A stretch of 64,000 nt of DNA from Fasciola hepatica (lineage: Eukaryota; Platyhelminthes; Trematoda; Plagiorchiida; Fasciolidae). The notes beneath the pieces were generated by a model, which saw nothing but the letters and a program-made list of their open reading frames with translations, ran no database searches and had not been told where the DNA came from. The DNA lies in NCBI GenBank assembly GCA_948099385.1, contig CANUEZ040000107.1:3100001-3164000 (forward strand). The letters run 5' to 3'. A program made the position numbers and the translations under genes. Positions 56,885 through 64,000 of the stretch are shown here, piece after piece. Position 1 is the first letter of the stretch. Each line of letters starts with the position of its first letter.

Positions 56885-57476
56885 GGGACTTCAGTCTGCA
56901 CAGGCACATTCACATTGCCTGTTGGAACATGAGAATGCTCCTTGACGTCAATAGTCAAGCCACCACAACACGCGTTGCATAATTACCAAATAGAAATGGC
57001 ATGTCTCCGGAATTGGTCTGCCTAATTCTGGCGCACGGAGTATTGAGGTCCCCGGAATGGACGACTGCTACCAACTCTACCACAAAAGACCTACGGACAA
57101 CTCCGGTCCTGATACTGCCGCGATAGCTGCCAGTAGTAGGGCTAATAAGGCACTGCTTTCAAGAAACCCGATATTCCCTCGGATTGCTGTGGCTCGTTTT
57201 GGTCCGTCGCCTATGAACATATCAGTTGTTGCAATCTACTCCCCGACATTAATATGCGAAGAGATAGCGAAAGATGAGTTCTACGACAGGTTACAGGAAA
57301 TCGAGACACACTTGTTGCGGAAGACTGAGACGCCCGAACTGGTCCTTCAAACCAATCAGCCAGACGTCTTAGGAAAATATGACCTCGAACAACAGTACTA
57401 CAATGGTGCTCGTTTCGTCAGTTTCGCAGACTTCAACAGACTACCGTCTACAACACTTGCTTCTAACACACTGTGA
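56885..57476 (+). pseudogene. LINE-C copy 3 endonuclease, first part
   Basis: The beginning (about 56,900-56,975) has HIACWNMRMLLDVNSQAT, the endonuclease opening with the metal-site Asn in W-N-M. Frame 57,057-57,476 has SRNPIFPRIAVARFGPSPMN, VVAIYSPTLICEEIAKDEFY (the 'i-vYaPT' motif) and DRLQEI. The conserved G-D-F-N region is damaged: after LVLQTNQPDV only VSFADFNRLPS is left. A shift near 57,050 separates the two pieces. Confidence 0.72.
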
Positions 57477-57479
57477 GAT

Positions 57480-57839
57480 GCCTTCTGACGAGGTATTCAA
57501 ACGACTGTCGCACTGCACCATATATAAATTTTAAACCCCATCACGACGAAACTCCACCTTAACGCGGGGTGATGGCTTGCGTGCCTCTATAACCCAAATA
57601 GCTAGACAGGGCGACTTCCTTAAGCCGGAGATGCAATCATGCCTGACGGGTCAATGGGTAGAGGCCAGACAAAGTCCAGTCTCCTAGTCCTCCAGGTTGG
57701 GGGTCCATTTGAACTGACAACTCGGTCGGTAAAATCAGAAGAAGAATAATTGATTCAAGCAAATGGGCTTCCACTAAGCCATCCCACTGCTTTGCGGACA
57801 GGTTCTCGTTAGAACTAAAGGTTTTGGTACTGATAAGTG
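57480..57839. other. Unidentified insert in LINE-C copy 3
   Basis: About 360 bp between endonuclease halves, no homology recognised with other parts of the window. It may be a short non-autonomous element or rearranged sequence. Confidence 0.45.
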
Positions 57840-58975
57840 GGCTACTGCTCAGGATTCCCTCTCTTTTATTCAACTTTTGTCTTTTGGCCCCAACCACTTC
57901 TCTTTGCCTCCTCTATCCACCCATAATACTCTCAATGATAATACGCTCGATACTCACAGCGGTTCATTTTCAGGTAATGTCGTTAATAATCCACAATTGC
58001 ATAACTCACATTTTCTCAAGCCTCGTTGTGCTTTACCCGCTGAGCGTACAGATGACGGGGATAGGTATCTCCGGTTTTTCGCAGACAGTCGGTTATTCTT
58101 GTCTAGTACCAATTTTCGACATAGCTCGCATCGCACAGTGACGAAGCGTCCTAACTCTACAGGTACTCTGAGCGAGATCGATCACATCGCAGTAAGCCAC
58201 GGGTGGCGCAGTTCTGCATAAAACTGGAAAACTTACTGGTCCTCGTACGTAGAGTCTGACCATGCATTAGTTTTAATGCGATTATCTCTTAAGCTCCATG
58301 ATAATCGTCGCAAACCGCAAACCCGGTTAGCTGTGCAACGTTTGTGTGATCCAGAAGTTCGCACCAGTTATGAACAGAAATGGGACCATGTGCTAGGATC
58401 TACGAAGAACAGTAATGTAGAAGAGTACCGGGCCCATGTCCTAGATCCGATATCCATCAAAGACACTGGATTTTGTAAGAGTCGTTGAGTCTAATTCGAG
58501 AAAAAACGTCACCTCTAGAACTGTAAAAAGATGAATAAGATACGAAGACGTCTACAGAAGCAAGTTACGAAAAGCCTTAAGAAGGATCGCGAAAATTGGT
58601 GGTGGAAATAGCAGCTGCTTCAGGTAACAGTCAAAGACTGTTCAAACTTATTCGCGACACCAGGGGACGATGAACTCCAGTCAGTGAAACGATATGCAAC
58701 AGAAATGGAGACCCTGTTCACAGGAAACAGCAAAGGCTGGACCTCTGAGCCGAATACTTCAAGTAGCAGTTTAGCTGGCCGCGTGGTAATGAAGTTACTC
58801 CTGTGTCAGCAAGTGCGATTTCTTGGGGAGTATCACTTGACCCCCGTCGGAAAAGAAAGTTTAGTCATGTATTCGATCACTAAAGCGAGGGAAAGCGGCC
58901 GTTCCAGAGGAATTTTTCCCCAGTTCCTCTCAAACTGAGTGGAAATGCTTTGATAAAGTCACTTACCACTTTGAT
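57840..58975 (+). pseudogene. LINE-C copy 3 endonuclease end and linker
   Basis: Frame 57,877-58,221 gives RTDDGDRYLRFFADSRLFLS (the 'NG-RLL-F-sd--LFL' motif), STNFRHSSHRTVTKRPNSTG and SEIDHIAVSHGW, which is the 'QIDHI-v' catalytic-side motif. A stop at 58,219-58,221 is followed by YVESDHALVLMRLSLKL (SDH motif with catalytic His). The linker has RLAVQRLCDPEVRTSYEQKW and, in broken frames, KDRENWWWK and GNSQRLFKLIRDT at 58,590-58,665. Several stops interrupt it. Confidence 0.72.
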
Positions 58976-58977
58976 CC

Positions 58978-59852
58978 GTGACATTTGGAAACGAGGAGCG
59001 TATTCCGTTAATGTGGAACGAGTCTTTGATTGTTCCCATCTTCAAGAAGGGAATACGCAATGACTGCGGTAATCATCGTGGGATTAGCTTAATTCCGATA
59101 GTCACCAAAGTGTTAGCCTCGATTTTGCTGCACGGTCTTACACCCGATCGCGAGAGGAACACCCGTGAACAGCAGGCCGGATTCCGCCGAGGTCGAGGAT
59201 GCATCGATCGGATTCTGATTCTTCGTCAGCTACTTGAAACGCGTCACACGCACCGCCTACCGACAATAATGATTTCCTTAGACTTGAAAGGTGCTTTCGA
59301 TTCAGTTGATCGAGCAGCGCTCTTCAGTACTCTTCATCGGAAAGGTATGCCCCAGAAGTTCGTGAACCTACTGAGATCATTGTATTCTCATACTTCTGGC
59401 CGCGTAAGGGTTTACGGTGAACTATCCAGTCCATTCGAAACGACCAGTGATGTTCGACAGGGATATCCCATGTCTGCATTCTTGTTTAACTTCGTCATGG
59501 ACGAAATAATGGAGAGTGCGTTGCAAAATATTCAGGATGTGGGCATCAAACTAGGAAATAGTGGAAAGCTTGTGACCTAGATAATGCCGACGACCTCGTT
59601 TGCTTGTTCGAATCCACGGACCATGTTCAACGTGCACTAGATAGACTCGCAAGAGCTGTAGCTCCATTTGTTATGCGTTTTGCACCTTCAAAGTTTAAGG
59701 TGATGTTGCTAGACTGGACGTCAACCATTCCGAGCTTGATGCTCGATGGGGAGGTGCTGTCAGTTGTCGACCACTTCACCTACGTCGGCAGCAGCGTGAT
59801 GACGGGTGGGAGTACTGTAGTAGAGGTGAGCACGCGCATATCCAAAGCTTGA
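58978..59852 (+). pseudogene. LINE-C copy 3 reverse transcriptase
   Basis: Frame 58,978-59,580 (200 codons): RIPLMWNESLIVPIFKKG, GNHRGISLIPIVTKVLASIL, EQQAGFRRGRGCIDRILILR, MISLDLKGAFDSVDRAALFS (palm with first Asp), and DVRQGYPMSAFLFNFVMDEI. It stops after GKLVT (59,578-59,580). A shifted frame continues with D-N-A-D-D-L-V-C-L-F at about 59,580-59,609; N replaces the usual Y/F before A-D-D. Then 59,604-59,852 has DHFTYVGSSVMTGGS (the 'F-YLGS' motif). So RT is continuous apart from one frame change. Confidence 0.83.
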
Positions 59853-60605
59853 GCGGCGTACGCTGGACTGAAGCACTTGTGGTGCCGACCTGATATTTCA
59901 CTGAAGTTGAAAGGTCGTGTGTATTGTGCCGCAGTGCGTTCAGTTTTGTTGTATGGTTGCGAGACTTGGAGTCTGCGTGCTGAAGATATTCGTCGCCTTG
60001 AGGTTTTCGACCATCGATGTTTACGTAGTATCGCTAGGATTGGGTGGAATAGCCGAGTGAGCAATGATGAGGTCAGAAAGCGAGTATTGGGTACTAATTC
60101 GGAGAACGTCCTATCACAGCGTATCGTTGGGGCACGTGGTACGTATGGCAAACATACGTCTACCATACCATGTCCTATTCTCCGCCCCTCCTAGGGAGTA
60201 GAAGAAACCAATTGGAGGTCAACAGATGACATGGCAGCGAGGAATGAGGAAATGTACAGCAAACTTAGGAAAAGTAGGTGCTTCATGTCTTCGTGGTTGG
60301 GGTCCAAAAGATCCGTCTACCAGTTGGCTGGAGACACTGAAGGATATGGCAGTGAACCGCGAACAGTGGCGATTGTGTTGTCACTTTCTATCGAATGAGA
60401 ATGATTGATCGATGTGCGTTTGTACAGTTAGACTGTGTATTCCGTTTGTTGGCTACTAGGGCATTCTTTCCTTTTCCATCCCATGCAGGTCCAGTCCTTG
60501 TCCATCTTGTATATTCATACTTTCTAATTCAAGGTGCAAGATGGTGAGAAAGGCAGTGTTCAGTGGGGTTTGCCCTACCGCTTAACGCTCAACGATGATG
60601 ATGAC
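59181..60605 (+). repeat. Inverted repeat 2, right arm
   Basis: 1,425 bp, partner of 52,070-53,456. It has an extra 60 bp at about 60,468-60,527 and lacks 20 bp near 60,123. Spacer between arms about 5.7 kb. Confidence 0.88.
59853..60408 (+). pseudogene. LINE-C copy 3 C-terminus
   Basis: After a TGA at about 59,850, frame 59,877-60,194 has [40 protein letters not shown] and [21 protein letters not shown] 20-bp deletion relative to copy 2 (near 60,123) shifts the frame. The final piece 60,226-60,408 has MTWQRGMRKCTANLGKVGAS and NREQWRLCCHFLSNEND, the usual RTE ending, then TGA. Confidence 0.8.
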
Positions 60606-60659
60606 GTCGCACATGTTCGAATAAAATTAGGCTTGTAGACTTTGGTGTTTCATCGAAAC

Positions 60660-60930
60660 GTCATCCTCCACCCATGGTTGCTTTTGAATCAGGGTTTCGC
60701 CATCTCCTCTAGACTGACTGTCAGTCAGTCAATTCGTTGGAGAGCACCAGGCATTCGCTTTCGTCCTCTCACTCTAGTAGGAACACCTTCGCCATGAGAA
60801 GACAGTGAGTAGGACTTCCTCAGAAGAGGCTGTTTCAGACACTGTCACTTGGGAGCATTTCGAGAGGTTTTCAGGACGAGTAGTCAAATCAGAACCTGAA
60901 GCGCCCACCCTCGACCACATAGGCATTTTG
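60660..60930 (+). repeat. R3 repeat, 3' part
   Basis: Matches 54,030-54,290 including 'tgaatcagggttt', 'ggcattcgctttcgtcctct' and 'gagaagacagtgagtaggac'. Lies between the LINE-C copy 3 tail and LINE-D. Confidence 0.75.
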
Positions 60931-60998
60931 GTGACTCGTCCCAACTAACTGCGATCGACGAGAACGGTTGCGTCGATGAGCAATGGACGGGGCTGAAA

Positions 60999-61470
60999 GT
61001 GAGCAATCCTGCCCCCCCCCCCCTTCCTCCCCTTGAACAGCTAGGTAAGGCAAAGTGGCTTGGAAAAAATTGGATCTCTGCAGAAACCCTAACCGCTGTT
61101 CTAAGGCTAGGGACTCCGCGATTCGACAATTACCACAACCTTCACCGCAAAACTACACGCTCAGTAAGAAGCGACCGTAAACGCTGTTTTTGTGAAATTG
61201 CAGGCCGGATGGAAGCAGTAACTGCTGTAGAGAGGTTTGGGAGGCTTTTCCGACTCATACGCTCCTCTTCGTGGAAGGCGCAACCTCCTCCTCCCACTAT
61301 ACGTGACGATAGAGGTCACCTAATATCGGGCTCCTACCAGAAGATTCAAAGATGAGTCGAACACTTCAGTCAGCTGCTCAACCGCCCTCCTATCCATTCC
61401 ACCTCTTTAACGATACCATGCGACACAGAACAACATGCGATCGACGTCGAGCCTCCCAACGAACCAGAAG
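60999..61470 (+). pseudogene. LINE-D linker
   Basis: Frame 60,999-61,355 carries LGKAKWLGKNWISAETLTAV, RSVRSDRKRCFCEIAGRMEA and RFGRLFRLIRSSSWKAQPPP, a typical RTE region between endonuclease and RT. A run of 13 C at about 61,012-61,024 lies at the start. It stops at 61,353-61,355 and continues in another frame to the RT. Confidence 0.65.
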
Positions 61471-61472
61471 TC

Positions 61473-62350
61473 GTGTCCGTAGCTCAAATTATGAGAAACA
61501 AGAAGTCACCGGGGGAGGACGGCATCTCACTTGAGGTCTTCAAATCCTGTTTGCCAATTCTGTTGGATCCACTATGCACGCAGTTCCGTCGTATCTGGGT
61601 CACCGAAGTTTTCCGCAAAGTCTGGTCAACCTCTGTCCTATTCCCTATACTGAAAAAGGGCGACAAGATTGTCTGCGCGAACTACAGGGCCATCAACCTC
61701 ATCGATATAGTGGCTAAACGTTTTGCGACCATTCTGCCAGATCGCTTTGTTGCTGTTCGGGTTGGGCGAGCACGCTCTAGCCAGTGTAGTTTTCGTCGAG
61801 GATGAAGGTATGTTGACCAGATCTTCACGGTACGCCGAATCCCTGAACACTACTATAAATTCCAACAACTCACCACAGCGTGCTTCATTGACTTTCGACA
61901 GCATCCGACTCCTTTGACAGGTAGTCACTCTGGAGCGTACTGCGAGACGACTGAATGCCCGAGAAGTACATCAGATTGATAGGATCATACTACTCGGCAA
62001 CACAGGTGCGCGTCGTCGCCTACGGCGAAGAGTCTCCAGAGTTCCCAGTCGACTCCAGCATTCATCAAGGATACCCTTTATCGCCAGTCCTATTCAACCA
62101 CGTTATTGACTGGGTAACGCATCGCACCCTCAGTAACTTTCGAGGAATACAACTTGGCCACGACTCTTAAGTTATAGATCTTGAATTCGCCGACGACATT
62201 GTCATTCTGGGAGAGGTTCTCGGAACTCTGCAACCGGTTCTTGACCGTATTGTATGTGAAGCTAAGACTGTTGGTCTGGAGATAAACACTAAACAAACGA
62301 AACTTTTTACGACTTCGCAAGACTTAACACACTCTATACGTTCCAATGGC
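61473..62350 (+). pseudogene. LINE-D reverse transcriptase
   Basis: Frame 61,473-61,805: QIMRNKKSPGEDGISLEVFK (the 'KaPGeDGI--E-lK' motif), VWSTSVLFPILKKGDKIVC and NYRAINLIDIVAKRFATIL. Shifted frames then give VDQIFTVRRI-like text (about 61,811-61,840) and a broken palm near 61,890-61,920 (CFIDFRQHPTPL-like, aspartate kept, but with a TGA before it in frame). Frame 61,955-62,170 has MPEKYIRLIGSYYSATQVRV and SSIHQGYPLSPVLFNHVIDW. After a stop, LEFADDIVILGEVL at about 62,182-62,223 has both catalytic Asp. Family assignment is good; activity impossible. Confidence 0.77.
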
Positions 62351-63074
62351 GAAAATCTGGAATAAGTGCGCCATTTCTAGTACCTAAGTGCTACTATCCA
62401 GCCAAACGGTCAGGTCAGGGACGAGGTTAAGCTTCGTGTAGACCGCACAAGGAGAGCGTTCTTACAACTTCGCGAATCATTGTGGTCTCTCAGCGAAGTA
62501 AGCCTCCACACGAAGCTGCGCGTATTACCGAGCTGCCATCCGCCCCGTTCTTACGTACACCTGCGAAACCTGACCGTTGAGAGTAGACGACACGAAGACG
62601 CTGGAAAGCTTTGACCACTGGTGCCTCCGCTACGTGGCCAAAATCAAGTGGTATGACTGCGTCACAAACTTCGCTGTGCGTCAACACTGTGCGAACGCAG
62701 AACGACTTTCTTCTTTCCTCCGGCGACGTCGCCTATAGTGATTTGGTCATGTTCCACGACGACCCGAAACGGAATCTACGAAGAGGAGCCTACTGCGATC
62801 ACCCTGCTCAGACTGGAAATGTCGCCTTGGTGGCCAACTGAAAACGTGGGTTAGCATTATTAAAGCAGACATGGATCACCTAGACCTTCGGCGGGTCTTT
62901 GGAGTACGCGACTGGTGCAACAACAGGGTTTTACGGCGTGCAGACCTTGCTGCAGACCGGAACGCGTGGACAGCTACCATCAGAGACATCCAAAAAGCCG
63001 ATTTATCCTCTGGCAGAAGATGGTCGCATGAAATTAAAAGTAAAGGAAGCCTTCGTCGTGACACTTTGAGATGA
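62351..63074 (+). pseudogene. LINE-D C-terminus
   Basis: Text in several frames: FKYLSATIQPNGQVRDEVKL-like at 62,383-62,430, RVDRTRRAFLQLRESLWSLS at 62,437-62,495, CETWPLRVDDTKTLESFDHW-like at 62,560-62,610, and the last frame 62,871-63,074 (MDHLDLRRVFGVRDWCNNRV, LAADRNAWTATIRDIQKADL) with the terminal tryptophan segment and a TGA at 63,072. Frameshifts at about 62,360, 62,520 and 62,860. Confidence 0.68.
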
Positions 63075-63204
63075 ACACCGCCAAGAGAAGACAATGAGCA
63101 GGACTTTCTCAACAGAGGTTGGTTGTGAAGCACGGCCATTTGGGAGCTTCTTAAGAGCCGTTCAAGACGAGTAGCCATCTCGGAGCCTGAGGCACCCTCG
63201 ATTG

Positions 63205-63400
63205 CCTCTTTTTTATTATATGCTTACGTATGAGTGGGATGAAAGAGGTATATGCCCCATAGTCACAGAGGCCCAGTGCACTATTAGTTATAACCGGCAA
63301 CCAGACCCTGAGACTTGGAGATGAGAACCACATAAGGTCCTAATAGACCAGGTATGCTAGCGAGCCGGACAACAATGAATTACTGTCTACCACAAATAGT
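63205..63400 (-). repeat. SINE2, headless copy
   Basis: Matches 48,780-48,953 with about 15-20 percent divergence: 'attatatgctta-g-atgag', a weaker palindrome (GGTATATGCCCC), 'ccagtgcactatta', 'tactgtctaccac'. The tRNA-like head is missing. It follows the R3-like LINE-D tail directly. Confidence 0.72.
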
Positions 63401-64000
63401 CGCACCACTTTTTGTGAAATTATAAGAGCCTTGCACAAACTAGGAGGGATGATATTTATCGTAATTCAATCTCGATAATATAGTAACTTGTAGAAATCCA
63501 AAAATTTGCCTGCAAAAGATTTTCGGATTACACTTCATGGTAGCTCCTAGTGTATCGAGGCCATGAGCGATGCTGAATTTGTAGATCTTTATTCACCAGC
63601 TGTTGTCTCCTTGTTAGCCAGTATGTCAAATGTAAATAGTGAGTCCTACTAGTGAAATGAGTAGAATGCCGATATACAAGGGTTCTGTCAGGAAGTCATC
63701 CGTGCACATTTAATCTACAATTGTTATCTTAAAACATCATTGATAAAAAATTTATCACAATGGAGACCCCTCTTTGTCCATCCCACTTCGGGATTTGCTG
63801 GAACAAATTGAAAAACCAGGAATACAGATTATTTTACTCGGCATTCTCATTGTAGGACAATTTCTGCGTCCACATGTAAAATTTAGGTCTTAATGAAACC
63901 GTAGGAAAACGGAACACCACAGTTTCTGTAGCGAAGTTTGATATTTGGCTGCACATTGCCAAGCAGCTTTCATCTTTGGACGCTGATTTAACGAGGCGTT
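63401..64000. other. No recognised gene
   Basis: AT-rich; nothing recognised on either strand. Confidence 0.4.

Larger units (their letters stand above)
56885..60605 (+). mobile_element. LINE-C copy 3, nearly full length
   Basis: Endonuclease (56,885-57,476 and 57,840-58,270, split by about 360 bp), linker (58,276-58,975), RT (58,978-59,852), C-terminus (59,877-60,408), and an (ATG)n tail ending at about 60,605. Its 3' 1.4 kb is the inverted partner of 52,070-53,457. Confidence 0.78.
60945..63200 (+). mobile_element. LINE-D (RTE-like), 5'-truncated
   Basis: Linker, RT and C-terminus without the endonuclease, then a short 3' UTR (63,075-63,200) that matches the 3' end of R3. Confidence 0.72.

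Overview
This window is repeat-rich eukaryotic DNA, most likely from a parasitic flatworm (I lean towards a pseudophyllidean tapeworm, about even odds against a trematode). The basis is the set of retroelements: BEL/Pao LTR elements, CR1-like and RTE-like LINEs whose reverse transcriptase (RT) wording resembles flatworm families, tRNA-derived SINEs and long (TA)n arrays. I find no convincing host gene, no rRNA, no functional tRNA, no CRISPR array and no bacterial-style operon. Almost every recognisable protein segment is a piece of a retrotransposon, and nearly all are broken by stops, frameshifts, truncations or later insertions.

Layout. 0.3-2.8 kb: LINE-A copy 1 (+), with endonuclease (EN) joined to the RT C-terminus because the RT core is missing. 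5.1-5.6 kb: a broken DUF4806-like segment. 7.65-10.4 kb: LINE-A copy 2, essentially only its very long 3' UTR. 11.3-12.7 kb: an old CR1-like remnant (+). 12.95-19.05 kb: one BEL/Pao element with 343-bp LTRs, followed by a primer-binding site and leader that imply a second, truncated unit. 19.4-20.25 kb: another LINE remnant. 20.6-29.3 kb: two head-to-head LINE-A copies, left on -, right on +. They share a sharply bounded, nearly identical inverted tract (21,474-22,523 and 25,201-26,268), and the left copy is split by a 430-bp solo-LTR-like repeat with a GAAC target duplication. 29.6-32.1 kb: 5' half of LINE-A copy 5 (-). 34.1-34.5 kb: second copy of the solo-LTR-like repeat. 36.7-38.1 and 38.5-44.3 kb: two copies of LINE-B (CR1-like), the second nearly full length but interrupted at 40.3-41.7 kb. 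44.5-46.0 and 50.95-51.96 kb: LINE-F fragments (-). 46.5-50.07 kb: LINE-C (RTE-like) copy 1, interrupted by SINE2 and repeat R3. 52.07-53.46 kb (-) and 56.9-60.6 kb (+): two more LINE-C copies forming a second inverted pair; the shorter is flanked by a 9-bp duplication TTTAGTGAA. 54.4-56.4 kb: LINE-E (RTE-like, -). 60.95-63.2 kb: LINE-D (RTE-like, +).

How the pieces work together. Autonomous families (LINE-A to F, BEL/Pao) would supply RT and endonuclease or integrase. Short elements (SINE1, SINE2, R3) depend on such enzymes; R3 shares its 3' end with the LINE-D 3' UTR, a likely partner pair. The two inverted LINE pairs are the most notable structures: they suggest gene conversion in one case, mobilisation of a defective template in the other, and possible sources of hairpin double-stranded RNA. 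All comparisons were made by eye; identities and boundaries should be recomputed.
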